Shown: positions 1-12,492 of the stretch, piece after piece
How positions within the stretch are numbered: the stretch's first letter is position 1
Layout of the letters: each line of letters begins with the position of its first letter
Source: Diabrotica undecimpunctata
Taxonomy: Eukaryota; Arthropoda; Insecta; Coleoptera; Chrysomelidae
Assembly: GCF_040954645.1 (NCBI RefSeq)
Contig: NC_092806.1
Location: 148,208,429 to 148,272,428 of the forward strand
Reading direction: 5' to 3'
Length of the DNA stretch: 64,000 nucleotides
Notes under the pieces: model-generated
Seen by the model: only the letters and a program-made list of their open reading frames with translations
Told to the model about the DNA's origin: nothing
The model's database searches: none
Position numbers and translations under genes: made by a program

Positions 1-1464
1 TATGAGGTATTTTACCCAAGAGTATTAAGTATAATGAATATACATAAAAACATAATTTTGTTTTCTTAGGATTTAACATTTTGTCAGCACATTATCTCAA
101 ATTTACACTTAAATCAATATGTTTTTACTATTAGGTCTGTTGAATGTTTGTTCTTTACACAAAATTTAGTCTATACTTCATATTTATTAAAGGTGGTAAA
201 ATATACATTACAATTCAGTTGTTTATAAACCACTTTCAAAGCATAAAGAACCTTTTAAACTTTGTTTATATTATTTTGTGTATATTAATTGAGTTAATTG
301 GAGTAGCCCACTTTGATACAAAAATACAGTCAATTTATGGATATTTCAAGGTGACAATCTAAAAAAAGCTGATTTCCTCCCATGCATTTTATTAGAAACA
401 CTTGAAATTAAAAAAAAATTTAAAAATCGTAAGATGTAAGACCTTAATCGTGAGATCGTGAGATTTGTCTTCAATTCGTGAGTAGATTCGTCATTTACAA
501 CAACTACAACAATAAAGGTAAATAATTGTACACTAATATTTCATTATCGTAAACTATGATTGATTGATTAATTGTTAGATTGACACAAAAGTTGAGAAAC
601 CGAGTTTATAGCGGCAATTCCTTGTTCCTATTGTGCAATTTAATAATATTCATATCAATAAATATTCTACCGAGAAAAAGACGTTGTCACGTAAAATCTT
701 CGCCCGTAAAACCGACTTTACAGGCAACCGATTTTTTTTTCCATATCGTCTGTATAGGCCATATATCTTTTATTAATTTCGTGTATTAAATTATCTTTTA
801 GATGCTTTAAATTTTGGTAATTTTATTTTTCGCAAAGTACGTAAAGTTCATTCTACTTTCTTATTAAATCGTAATAAACAACATCAAAGTAGCTCCTAAA
901 AAGATCGATTAAATCCTAAAACATTTGAAAAGACTTACAGTACACCACTTCTCGTGTACGAAGAGACGGGAAGAGCTCAATAGATACACCAATACGAGAG
1001 ATTTTAGTGGTTTTCTTGGATAAAAGCGTTTTTTGCTTCGTTAGAACAATTCCCGGATACTTTAGTTTTTTTTTTTTGTTCTATGCACGTACGCGGATTA
1101 AAGATCACGAAACACAAAGCTTACTCAAGCTTCCGTGTATTTCAGACCACGTTTTGTTTTGCTGACCTCATAATACTTTGTATAGGCATCTTTGATGCAA
1201 TGGTGCAATGGAAAATTGTGGTTTTTATATTGTGCTAATCAAATTATTCTATTTAAGTTTTATCTGACTATAAAAAATTATAAAATCAATTGAATAATTT
1301 GTTGAAAAATATATTTACACAAATAAAGATTAGTTTTTTAGGGGTTATCTTTAACTTTTTATGGGACCGATTCCATTTAAATTTCCATGAAAAAGAATAT
1401 GGTGACTATTTATAGGTCTGTACAAAAATTCATAGAAATTTAATTTAATTTTTTACTAAAAAAC
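1..1464. other. Unassigned AT-rich sequence
   Basis: I see no convincing coding region, RNA gene or structured repeat here. The short open frames have composition typical of AT-rich noncoding DNA and match no family I recognise. The stretch from about 920 to 1130 is less AT-rich but gives no readable protein. Confidence 0.5.
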
Positions 1465-1500
1465 TACAGGGTGGCCCATATAAGGACCGCAAAGCACTAA
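1465..1500 (+). repeat. Solitary mariner-type terminus
   Basis: A TA dinucleotide is followed by CAGGGTGGCCCATATAAGG. This matches the general form TA-CAGGGTG.CCCA of the ends of the element at 10702-15416. No matching inverted end was found nearby, so it is probably a broken terminus. It could also be chance. Confidence 0.3.
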
Positions 1501-1633
1501 TAATTGCTGTCATAATTTGTGGTTCTTATTGGCAGGTACAACACAACAATTTTCAATTAAAAAAAAAGCACAAAATAAAAATTCCATTTATATTTAAATG
1601 GGAATAAGCCACAATTAAAGGTTAAAATACGTT

Positions 1634-1672
1634 TATTGACGTTTCAATTTCCACTTCGGAAATCGTTCTCAA
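1634..1672 (-). other. Hairpin-GAAACGTC motif in PLE tail
   Basis: On the minus strand a 6-bp stem (ATTTCC/GGAAAT) around GAAGT is followed by TGAAACGTC. The order resembles stem II, GAAA and cleavage triplet of a hammerhead ribozyme. The 5' core box CUGANGA is not present (TTTGAGAACG instead), so I regard it as degenerate. Confidence 0.35.
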
Positions 1673-2164
1673 AATACAAACATTAGTAAATTAAACAAAT
1701 TTTGTTTTTTGTTACTTAGTGAAAAAATTCTTCTAATAATTTAATTTTATCTGACTCATCTATATTGACAATTCAGACATACCTTATACATTTTAAAGTA
1801 GACGACTTTAAAATGATATTGCCAATATTGTTGAGTTGCGTTCCTGAGACGACTTTACTTATAAGATAGTTCATTCGATTACATGAAATCAACTTTAACT
1901 TGAGAATATCCGTCAAAAGATCATAACATGTAATTCGTCTTTAAAAAGACAAATACATGCCATGATGACAGTAAAATTCTCCTGTTAGTGATTCCATAGT
2001 AAATTATGAGGGAAAAACCAGGAAAAAAACCTCATAATACTATCCCGACATGGTAAGTATTTGATCGTGCATTTAGTTTACCTTCAATAAACACCAAATT
2101 CCGATTTTGTATGTTTGTTATTTAAAAAACATAAATGATGTATTCTCTATATGTTACTGACTTA

Positions 2165-3062
2165 CCAATACTAATATTTTTCTTTTAATAACTTCCTCTT
2201 TCAATATGGGTAACCAGATCCTACTACATTCTGCCGAGGAATTCGCGACACAATTGGTCTCATTTAGCATAATTAGAGCCGCTTCTTTGATTTTTCTCTT
2301 TTTACCATCCGTTTCTTTTAGGACTATATTTGAATCATTCCATTGAACCCTATGTTCATTATCCCATGCATGTTTACAGATTTGAGATCTATCAAATTCT
2401 CTATTTTTAATATAGGATTGATATTCACTTATTCTAACATTTAATGGTCTTGATGTTTCACCTAAATAAAACTGATCGCATTCACAAGGTATTTTATAAA
2501 TGCAATTATTTGTCCTTTCTTATTCATTGTTAGGTTTGGTTTTGGACAAGATAGATCTCAACGTGTTTGTTGTTTTGAATGTTGTTGAAATGTTGAATTT
2601 ATTTCCTATCCTTTTAAGCTTTTCCGATAATCCTTTTATGTATGGTATTGTTATTGTTCTCGTATTATTCCTTGCATATGCTGTAGGATCTCGTTCTAAG
2701 TTGTTTTGTTCTATTCGATCGATTGTTGAAAATTCCTTATTTATAAACGATAAAGGATAATCATTTTTTAATAAAACAGATGTTAACAAATGTTTTTCCT
2801 CCAAGAACGAATTTTCGTTAGAACAAGTAATTTTGGCTCTATCGTATAAGGATTTAATAATTCCCTTTTTAATATTAATATTGTGATTTTATTTGAAATT
2901 TAAATATCTCTTGGTGTGTGTTGGTTTTCTATACACCTGAGTTTCGTATCCAGTATCGTTCTTAGAGATTAAAACATCCAGAAAAGGTAATGTGTTATTA
3001 TATTCTTCAGAACAATAATAAAAATTCCAATTATAATTAACAAATAAAAGATACAAATATGC
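2165..3062 (-). pseudogene. Penelope-type RT C-terminus plus GIY-YIG nuclease
   Basis: From 3062 downward the reading contains LPFLDVLIS and VYRKPTHTKRYLNF, the hallmark end of Penelope RTs. A stop follows, then the linker (2804-2520) with YIKGLSEKLKRIGNKFNI. Next is the GIY-YIG domain: IYKIPCECDQFYLGETSRP, R and E residues in NVRISEYQ, and KEAALI further on. These match the nuclease that PLEs use to nick their target (known for the family). Several frame breaks make this a relic. The RT catalytic core is absent. Confidence 0.8.
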
Positions 3063-3119
3063 TATTGTTAGATTTACTGTCCCTTATAAAACTCAGCAAA
3101 GCACACAATTTCGCATTAC

Positions 3120-5600
3120 ATTTTGTGCAAGAGATTAGACTTCCTTTTAGATTACTTTATATGTATAATAATACATATAAGTATGTATGTGGAAGAGTGC
3201 ATAACACTAGAGTCCGGTAACGTCATATATTACAAAGGGCGAGAAGAACAATGCGTAGATGGCCTAGGATTTCTGATTTCCAAGAAATATGCATATAAAG
3301 TAAAGCAATTCGTAGGAATATCTGAAAGAATTGCAATGATTGGGCTAAATGTAAACGAGAAACTCTCCCTAAAAATTATTTAAGTATACGCTTCAACCAC
3401 AGCACATGCCAATGAAAAGATACACTAATTTTTTTGAGAAAATTACAGAAACTAGCACGAGTTATCACAGCACGTATATAATGATAATAGGAGACCTCAA
3501 CGCTAAGATCGGACAACGACTTAAAAAAAAACCGAAAACTACATAGGACAATTCGGCTCTGCAGTTAGAAATGGGAGAGAAGAAACCTTGGTTAACTTTC
3601 TACAAGCCCACAAATACTATGTAATGAACACATTCTATAAGAAAAAACCTCAGAGAAAGTGGATGTGGCTAGACCCTAGACGGAAAAACTCGGAACGAAA
3701 TAGATTACATACTGTGTAACAAAACAGATATCATATAGGACGTAACAGTAATAAATACGGCGTCAGTAAGTAACAATCACCGAATGGTTAGAGCCAAATT
3801 AGAAATAAAACATAATAAAAATAGATATAAATTTTGAAAAACTTGAAATATAGACACAGGTAAACTAAAATCTAATACAGAACAATATAAAATCAAGTTA
3901 AAACCCGCGAAAGTATTAAATCTAGATAAACTTAGCTTAAATAAAATCAATGAAGTCATAACAAAAGAACTATTAAATGCTAGCTCAGAAGTGGCAACCG
4001 CTAACAGAAAACGAAAATCCAAAATAAGTGTAGAATCACAAAACATGCTGAAACAAAGAAAAGATCTTCTGGGACAAAACAAAAGAGACACTGCAGGATT
4101 TAAGGAACTTTATCGATTAATAACAAAACAGATAAAAGAGGACATTAAAAAACATCAAGAAGACCGTATAGCACGTAAGCGTATAGTAAGTCATAGAGAA
4201 AAACCGAAGTCTCAAATGCTTCAAACCGAAACTAGGAAAGAAAAACATAATAACCATTAAAAATGAACAACGACTGCTAGAAAAAAGTAAATCTGATAAA
4301 GCAAATTCAATTGAAAAGTTTTATGCCGATCTGTATCGTTCCGGAAACAATCCCCCTAACTCCTTAAAGCAAAACTTGAAAATGCTGATAACCAATGTCA
4401 ACTCAGAAGTGATGCCCGAAATAAGCTACGAAGAAATAGAAAGAGCAGTAAAAGAAATAAAAAGGAATAAAGCTCCTGGAAGCAATGGAATCCTAGCAGA
4501 AATGCTGAAGGAAGGCGGAGAAGAAGCCATCACATATCTAAAAATACTATTTAATAAATGTCTATTCAAAGGCAACATACCCGAACAATGGAATACTGCT
4601 AAAACAATACTAATACGCAAAAAGAGAGACACCACAGACCTGAAAAATTATCCGTCAATTACACAACTTTACAAAACCTTTACAAAGATTATTACAAACA
4701 GGTTAACAATTAAATTTAACGGATATCACCCAGTAGAACAAGCCGGATTTAGACAAGGGTACAGCACCTGTGAATATCTATATACTTTGAAAATCCTAAT
4801 AGAAAAGACTAACGAATACAATCCCCCATTATGTCTGGCTTTTATAGATTATTAAAAAGCTTTTGATAGCGTAGAACTGTGGGCAACAGAAGAAGCATTA
4901 GTTAACAACCGGATCGACTCCAGGTATAGAATATTAATACATAATATTTACGTTGGGTAGAGGTATTAATATATAATAGACGTTGGGTAATAGAATCGAA
5001 ACAAGACCAGTAAAAATCAACCCAGGCGTAATACACAAGGAGACACAATATGTGCAAAATTATTTACAGCTACCTTAGAAGATATCTTTAAGTCAATAGA
5101 CTGAGAAAATAAGGGAATTCTTATTAACGAAAGATACTTGTTGAACCATCTTAGATACGCAGATGATGTATTACTAATAGCCGACACGTGGAATGCACTG
5201 AATACGATGACTGAAGGGATACACAAATAATCCCTAAAAAAAAAGACTTAAAATAAATTTCGGCAAAACTAAACTAATTTTAAACAAAGATGACAAACCT
5301 ATGATTAACATCCAAGGGACATAGATAGAAAAGAACACATAGACGATAATACATATCTGGGTCAAATTTTCAAGGTAAGCAAAGAAAATCAGACTACTAA
5401 ATAAGCAGACGTGTAAAAATGGGATGGGCAGCCTCCGGAGACTCTCATACGTACTTAAAAATAAAAATATACCTCAAAAACTGCGACCCAAAGTGTTTAA
5501 TTGCTGTATCCTACCGGTACTTACATATGGAGCTCAATCCTGGACATTCACTAAAATAAACATGGAGAAGATCAGAAAAACTCATGTAACGTATGCTCAT
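3120..5600 (+). pseudogene. RTE-like LINE, endonuclease-reverse transcriptase relic
   Basis: Endonuclease sequence is readable from about 3170 to 3790: ESGNVIYY, GLGFLISKKYAYKV, SERIAMIGLNVN, then IIGDLNAKIG and NTFYKKKPQRKW in other frames. The RT follows: KAPGSNGILAEMLKEGG, EQAGFRQGYSTCEYL, AFIDY-stop-KAFDSVELW, and the catalytic LRYADDVLLIAD near 5150-5180. The end of the RT (VFNCCILPVLTYGAQSWT) is at about 5490-5550, where homology stops. Many stops and frameshifts are present. The set of motifs fits the RTE-like LINEs common in insects; clade is judged by eye. Both ends are truncated and no TSD was found. Confidence 0.8.
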
Positions 5601-5658
5601 ATAACTCAAAACAGAATATGATTTTTTATAATTCGCATTTTTGCAGTCAAATGAACTG

Positions 5659-5710
5659 TTTAATAAACTTTTACTAACCTTACACCATCATATGGTAGTT
5701 TTTTTATTAC
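5659..5710 (+). repeat. Interspersed short repeat, copy 1
   Basis: A stretch starting TTTAATAAACTTTTACTAAC and continuing through TATGGTAG to a T-run recurs at 10556-10609 in the same orientation with few differences. It abuts the Harbinger end at 5717. Its nature is unknown. Confidence 0.6.
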
Positions 5711-5716
5711 ACATAA

Positions 5717-6540
5717 GGTCGCGGCATATTATCGTGCACGTAGCGTTTCGGGCACATAGCGTTTCCTCTCCAGCATTTGGGCTGCGCGTTCACATTTTCA
5801 TACATAGAACGTTTCAGTTTGGTTCGGTGAAGATATGATCTCGCTTTTCTCGACAAAAATTATGTGCAATTGCTCTTCTACTTAACGATGAACAATGAAA
5901 AACTGTGTTAAAAAGAAGGTTTGAAGTACATCCAATGCTAAAAGAAAGGAAAAAGGAATGTGAATACTAATGACTTTATACAGAGAATTAATTGATGACG
6001 ATGAAAAATATCATGGATATTTTAAAATGAATAGGATTCAGTTTAAATATGTTTTAAATTTAATTTCACCTTCAGTTAAAAAACAAAATACTACATTTAA
6101 CGAAAAGTACATATCAAACCAAAAACTATTTTTAAAAAGAAGAGGTATCACTTCCGTATAAAAGTCCTAATTGTTTATCACTTCCGTGATTAATTGTCAC
6201 AAAGTAATAAAAAGATATGCATAAATGACAAAATAGCCTCGAAACTTTTTTTTTTAAATACATACTCTGTATCAAAATCAAACAAATACCTAAATAAACA
6301 AGGGGAAAACGACGAACATCTAATTCACATTATCCTTACCAACCGGTTACGGCTCGTTACGTAGCCGTCGGCATCAGTAAAATATTGTTTTCGAATATAC
6401 TGAACGGAAGCGTTAAGTGCCTGAAACGCTATGTTCCGGACAGTGTGCGTTGTTCATATTTAAAACCATTTAAATTATATTTTTCGGAAACTAAACGCTT
6501 TGTGCTGGAAACACAACGTGTACGATAATATGCCACGACC
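5717..6540 (+). mobile_element. PIF/Harbinger deletion derivative with 48-bp TIRs
   Basis: The two ends are inverted repeats of 48 bp (5717-5764 and 6493-6540), each beginning GGTCGYGGCATATTATCG from the outside. A degraded Harbinger transposase N-terminus lies inside. At 824 bp it is far too short for an autonomous element and lacks the DDE nuclease. The flanking trinucleotides (TAA and TTT) do not give a clean TWA TSD, so decay is assumed. Confidence 0.8.
5905..6160 (+). pseudogene. Harbinger transposase N-terminal fragment
   Basis: The reading KRRFEVHPMLKERKKEC, then LYRELIDDDEKYHGYF and MNRIQFKYVLNLISPSVKK, is the N-terminal region of HARBI1-like transposases. Sequence identity is lost after about residue 60 of this stretch, and no catalytic DDE domain follows. 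It sits between the inverted repeats of the 5717-6540 element, which explains its context. Confidence 0.7.
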
Positions 6541-7309
6541 TTTACATTAACTACTTCCAGATACATCAAATAGACATAACTTTGCTGAGATTTTTATCAT
6601 GCTTTAATAAAGATGGTGCCAAAAAAAAGACTGTATTTTAATCGTGTGTTGAGAAAAAACTGATATCTAATGTGACAGTTCGAACATAGAAGCTCCACAA
6701 TGTGCTATTATTTTTAATCTGGCATTTAGTAATTCTAGTATGTAATTTTGATACGTTTTAAATTTGTTTTCAAATAAAACAAAATAACTTAATACTTTTA
6801 AACTTGTAACAATACAATTCTTATCCTATTTTTAGTTCGGATTTTTTTAATAATACAACCTTCTGTATATTCTTTTAAAAATATAAAATAACAAGGTATA
6901 TAATATCCTGTGACAGACGAAAACAATATTACTTTTCTTTATGAAAGAGAAAAATGTTTTTTACACCATTAGCTATGATTATTGCAATACAGTTCGTTGA
7001 AAACAAGGACACAAACAACAACGCAGATTTAGTAATGTGGTATTGAATATCAAAGATTAGATAATGCATGATATTGGATCATATTGAATCGAAAATGGGA
7101 TACTATTGTGTTACATATACATTAAATTGTTCCTGTGAAACGTTATAGCTTGTTTAGAAACAGACAAATCCATATTTCATATGTTTTCGATTTAAAATCT
7201 TAAATTATAAATCTTAAAATTAATATTTTTATCATCCTTGATATTTTTATGTATTAAAAAGAAAAAGTACTGATGGTTTTCTTTGCATTATATTCGTTCT
7301 TATCGCTTT
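6541..7309. other. Unassigned AT-rich sequence
   Basis: No coding or structured feature recognised on either strand. Confidence 0.5.
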
Positions 7310-7600
7310 CTATAAGTGTTTGGCTACATTCTTTCTAGGCAATTTTTTTATCCTTTATTATTGTTTTAATTTCTTTACCCCACTATTCTGCTTCCTTACG
7401 ATGTTAGCTAAGTTTTCTTTTTCCATCTATGACTTTCGCCTTATCAGTTATTGTTCTTTTGAAGGTTTTCCATTTTTCTTCGAGATTTCTTTGGATTTTT
7501 TCTATTTTTAATTTTAGGAACTGTGTGTCTGTATTTTTCTTGTATTTCTCTCCTCTTTACTTATATTGCTATTTTTCTAACCTCAGTTTTATCTTTAGAG
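7310..7600 (-). pseudogene. Probable LINE linker fragment (minus)
   Basis: The minus strand reads lysine-rich sequence with stops: EEKWKTFKRTITDKAKV, then EAE-stop-WGKEIKTIIKDKK. This resembles the segment between endonuclease and RT in RTE-like LINEs, where a tryptophan-rich WW.EE-type motif precedes a basic helix. The match is short, so composition bias is possible. Confidence 0.35.
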
Positions 7601-7639
7601 TTCACATCCATACTACAAACCGAGCGGATGTTAAATGGT

Positions 7640-9580
7640 TCTCCGTTATCAACATGCGACCGGAGAGAGATCTAAGTATAGCTTAATACAAGAAAATAAA
7701 TACTCATATTTATCAACAGGAACACCAACGTACTGGCCAACGGACCCCAAAAAAAGACCAGACCTCTTAGATTTTTGCATCATAAAAGGAATATCTAACA
7801 CCTTTATGGGCATAGTTCCAAGTTATGATCTATCTTCAGATCATTCACCAACTATTGCAAACAATTAGCACCTACGTTATTAACAAACAACCTACTTCAA
7901 AACTGCATAGACCTAGAACAGATTGGAACCTTAACCGAAAAATACTGGATGAAAACATTAAACTAAATGTAAAACTAAGAAGCCCTTCAGAAATAGAAGC
8001 AGCTACAAACAACTTATGACATTATTGCAAAACGCTGCAAAAGAAGCGACACCGAACGATGCACATAAAAATAAAATCGAGAATACAATAAATATTCCAC
8101 TAGAACTGAAAAAGGTCATTGCTGAAAAAAGAAGAGCAAGAGCCAAATGGAAACAAGGTCGGAACCCAGCGGATAAAACGTTTAACAATAGCTTAACCAA
8201 TAAATTAAAAACACAACTAAAAATTGCAAGAGAAGAGTCAATAAAAAAATATGTAATACAACTTAATAGATACGACCATTTAATATGGAAGCCAATCAAA
8301 TCATCCTTGAAACCTCAGGCAATATCGCCACCAGTAAGAAAAACTACAGACACACAGAACCAATGGGCAAGAAGCGATAAAGAAAAATCAGAATTACTTG
8401 CTGAACATTTAGCAACAGTATTCCAACAACACAACAATGAGGAAGATCAAGAAATTATTAAACTCAGAACAACCATCAGTAAATTCAATAAAATTAACAA
8501 CACGCAAAGAACATAAAGAAGAAACCTTAAGACTAAATATCAAAAAGTCACCAGGAATTGACCTAATAACACCAAAAATGCTAAAAGAATTACGAAAAAA
8601 AAGAAAAGGAATAGGGCCCAATGGTATAACTAGATGTACGTCAAGCTTTTGATAAGGTTTGGCAAAAAGGACTTCTTTATAAAATTAAACAAATATTACC
8701 ACCATTCTTTCGAATACTTACATGATACTTGGAAAACCGACAGTTTAAAACGAAAGTAAATGGAGAAATATCCAAAATACATCCCATTAAGGTGGGAGTT
8801 CCACAGTGCAGCATCCTGGGACCTTTATTACATATATTCTATACGTCTGATCTACCAACTTCACATAACGTAACAATTGGCACATTTGCAGATGACACAA
8901 TAGTACTTACAAGTCACAAACACATTAACATAGCTACACAACAATTTCAAGACTATTTGTATGAGCTTGAAAACGGGCTAAAACAATGGAAAATAAAAGT
9001 AAATGAAAACAAGTCAACCCACGTAATTTTCACTTTACGACGAGAAACACAACCACCAATATATATCAACAATGAGGAAATATCCAGGACTAAAACAACT
9101 AAATACCTAGGGCTACACCTGGACCAAACCCTGTGTTGAAAAGAACACATCACCAAAAAAAGAAAACAAATACAATTAAGACAAAAAGAAATCAATTGGT
9201 TAATTGGAAAAAACTATAAGCTGTCAATAAGTAATAAAATTCTAATTTATAAAACAGTTATCAAACCAATATGGATATATGGCATAGAGCTGTTAGCCTG
9301 TTGTAGTAAATCTAATATTGCTATTATGGAAAGATGCCAATAAAAAATCTTAAGAGTAATTATTGATGCACCCTGGTACGTAACCAACCAAAGAATCTAT
9401 GAGGATCTCAATATCTCAACAGTGAAAGAAGTATACCAGCCAAAGAAATTACAATACATTCAAAAAGTGAACACACCCTTGAATCCATTAATTTCTGCAA
9501 TACCTCAACATTAAGTTATCAGAAGACTAAAGCGACGTTGGCCAACAGACCAGTAACATGGACCCGTGATTCTCTCACTG
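7640..9580 (+). pseudogene. Jockey-type LINE ORF2 relic with internal RT deletion
   Basis: The end of an endonuclease is clear: STGTPTYWPTDPKKRPDLLD, then SSDHSP at 7690-7860. The linker follows (LKKVIAEKRRARAKWKQGRN; WARSDKEKSELLAEHLATVF) to 8520. RT motifs are KSPGIDLITPKMLKELRKK, the fragment DVRQAFDKVWQKGLLYKI, KVGVPQCSILGPLL, GTFADDTIVLTSHK (catalytic FADD) and TKYLGLHLD. Between about 8610 and 8640 the reading jumps from the first RT motif to motif A, so the fingers region with the GFR..HST box is deleted. Stops and frameshifts occur throughout. The C-terminal tail runs to about 9560 (RRLKRRWPTDQ). This is the Jockey arrangement. Confidence 0.85.
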
Positions 9581-10555
9581 AAGGGGACCACATCACGCCA
9601 GAACCAAGGGACAGGACCTAAACTCATCACATTATCTTATAGAATACATTGTTGTATTCTAATTATTAATTTATTAGTTTTAATAAAAAAAATTTATCTT
9701 TTTTTCTTCCTGTTATTACTATACATGCTGCTACGACTAACTTATGCTGTGATCCTATTTCTGCTTCTCTACTCTCTTTAATTTTTCACCTTTGCTAATT
9801 CTTTCGTATGTTCATACTATATGAGTAATATATTAAACTTTTAGCATATCTCCTACTGATTGATTCTTCCTTTGTCTTTTTTACTAATTGGTTATCAATT
9901 GTTACTTCCATGTTTGTCTTAAAATTTATGTTTTCTTACACGTTACTTACGTGCTTTTTTATTCCCTTTCATTTTAATTCTTTCCTTTACTTCCTTTTGG
10001 AAATCCTCGTTGACGAAAATTTTTGTTTCTTTTAATTTATTTCTTGCTTTAAATGTATCTCCCTTCTTACTAAATTATTTTATCTTGGTTAAAACTAGTC
10101 TTTCCTTAAAATTTTGTTTAATATATTCATATGCATAAATTGCAAATATATGCAACAGAAAACAGCAAATAAGCACATATATATGCACACAATTGGCGCA
10201 AATGTGCAGTAACTTTTAAAGCATATGTTGTATATGCAACGGTATGTTCTTTCAAATGACGCTTATTAGTATTAGATTTCTAAATTGTTACAAACAAAGC
10301 TGCTGTTAATTTAAAAAATGAGGACTAACTTCGTCCCAAATTGTCCTAGGACAATATTTTTTTTTTAAATTTGTAGTAGAATGCAAGCTTTCAAAATATA
10401 ACAAACACATTTTCCTGTGGGCTACAATTATTGTAATTGTTTATAAGTTAAAAATCAATACGTTTTTGCAAAATAATTTTGCAATATTCAACATCCTTTT
10501 TCCTCATTTTGTTTTTTAAATGTTGATAGAATAATCTTTAGAGTACAGAGTACTT
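9581..10555. other. Unassigned AT-rich sequence
   Basis: No gene recognised. A stretch at 10130-10250 is rich in TATGCA-type words but shows no clear inverted or tandem structure. Confidence 0.45.
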
Positions 10556-10609
10556 TTTAATAAACTTTTACTAACCTTACTCCACTATATGGTAGAAAGT
10601 TTTTTATTA
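10556..10609 (+). repeat. Interspersed short repeat, copy 2
   Basis: Second copy of the repeat at 5659-5710, in the same orientation. It lies about 90 bp outside the left end of the mariner-group element. Confidence 0.6.
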
Positions 10610-11383
10610 GTGGAATACTGGAAATTGACTTGTAGAAATCTGTAAACAATCTTCCCTAAAAAATTTAAATGCTCATTGCAACACAGTTATTCACAAGTAT
10701 ACAGGGTGTCCCATAATTAATTGAACATTAGCTAATGGGTGATAGCTGACATCAAAATAAAGCGTTTGAGCTTAAATTGCTTAGGCAAAATGTTGCTAGT
10801 TTTCGTTCTACAGGGTGATTCATTAATATTTTTTTATATTATTTTTAGGGATATATTGAAAACTATTCAACCGATTTAAGTAAAATTTGGTATCTTACTA
10901 TTATTTAGTATGCTTAATATGAAAATGATATTAGTTTTACCGATGACACTAGGTGGCGCCACCTACTTTAACATTGGTTCATTAATTAGGCCATAATTTT
11001 TTTTCCCGCCCTGTATAAACATTCTAGGAAAAAAACATAAAATAACATTCAATTCTACACAAAAAAGGTATTCTAGTTTCAAATCAAAAAAGTACACCGT
11101 TTTCGAAATAAACGTATTTTTTAGAGACGTGCATAAAATAAAAAAATTTTACAAAAACTTATGTAAATTCAAACATTATTCAAAAGGTCTTAAATAAAAG
11201 TGAATATTAAATGTATTAGTAGTAGATAATTTTTGCAAACAAAATGCATATGATTGAAACAATTATTTTTATTAAACCTTTGATCCAGTAACAAATTTTA
11301 AAAAAATCAGAAATTAAATTAAACAATGAAGTGAATATAAAACAATTAACAAAGTGAATAATTCAAAACGAAACGAAAAAAAA

Positions 11384-12463
11384 TTACAATAAGTGTCCAA
11401 AATGTGCACCATTAGATAAACTACATAATCTAAATCTTTTGTGTAAGTTTTGTCTTATTTTAAATAATGAGTTTCTTTGGGCCCTAATTACGTTAACTCC
11501 CTCTACAATATTTTGCCATAACTCTTGACGGTTATTTTTTTTTTATAAACAAGTGACTTTAGGTAGCCCCACAAGTGAAAGTCTAGGGGATTTAGTTCGG
11601 GACTGCGTGCTGGCCATGGGTATACACTACCTCTACCAATCCACCTTTGAGGATAAATTTCATCTAGATAATTTCTAACTTCTAGGCTATAATGTGGTGG
11701 TGCACCATCATGCATGTACCAAGAGTTCCGTCTCAAATTTAGAGGTATGTCTTCTAAAAGAGTTGGTAAATCTTTTCTCAAAAAATTTAGATACGTTACT
11801 CCGTCAAGCCTAGTTGGTAATTCGAATGGTCCTACAATACAATCCCCAAATATGCCACACCAGATATTTATGGAAAACTCGTGGTGAAAATGATGTTCTT
11901 GAAATGCATGAGGATTTTCTGTCGCGTAGGTATGGCTATTGCGCCAGTTAAATACGCCCCTTCTAGTAAATGTGGCTTCATCGGTAAATAAAATTTTATT
12001 ATAAAACATTGGATCGTCTAAATGCCGCCCCATCTAAAAACTGACTAAATCGGAGCCTTGCTGGAAAATCCTGTGGTAAAAGATTCTGTACTGGAGTAAA
12101 ACTATACGGATACAGATTTTCTGTCCGTACTATTCTTGACACCGTAGATTTGCTTATACCAGTGGCCGCAGAAACAAGTCTTTTACTGGTTTCTGGATCT
12201 TCTGCAACACGCACAACAATTTCATCCTCCATATCCGCATCAATTACTCTCGGTCTTCTAGCATTCCTGTTTTTGGGATGAAATGACCCTGTTTCGCCTA
12301 ATCTGTCGAACAATGATTTAATAGTTTTATGGTTTGATTGCCTTCTATTGGGATAAAGTTCGAAATAGAGTTCAGCTGCTTTACGAGAACAAAAATTTTC
12401 CTGGGCATACAAACAGATCATATCGCGCATTTCTACATTAGAAAATTCACTATGACGTGGCAT
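11384..12463 (-). pseudogene. Mariner-group transposase (DD41D spacing), two frameshifts
   Basis: The N-terminus (start 12463) has a helix-turn-helix region: SRKAAELYFELYPNRR, a second HTH around TGISKSTVSRIVR. After a frameshift near 12030 the catalytic domain reads LFTDEATFTRRGVFNWRN, WYMHDGAPPHYS and RSPELNPLDFHLWGYLKS. From the aspartate of MHDGAP to the aspartate of NPLD there are 41 residues, that is DD41D, as in rosa-like members of the superfamily (family knowledge from memory). A second frameshift near 11512 leads to the natural end RLCSLSNGAHFGHLL. Otherwise the gene is nearly complete, suggesting fairly recent inactivation. The element's own inverted arms flank it. Confidence 0.88.
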
Positions 12464-12492
12464 TTTTCCTTTATCTTAAGTGGTTTATAAAA

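Larger units (their letters stand above)
1560..3062 (-). mobile_element. Penelope-like element, 5'-truncated (minus)
   Basis: The minus strand reads the end of a Penelope-type reverse transcriptase, then a linker, a GIY-YIG nuclease and a 3' tail. The tail runs toward 1560 and contains a hairpin followed by GAAACGTC (1634-1672), like other PLE tails in this window. The 5' part of the RT is missing; homology stops near 3062, where an RTE-like LINE fragment follows. No clear TSD was found. Confidence 0.75.
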
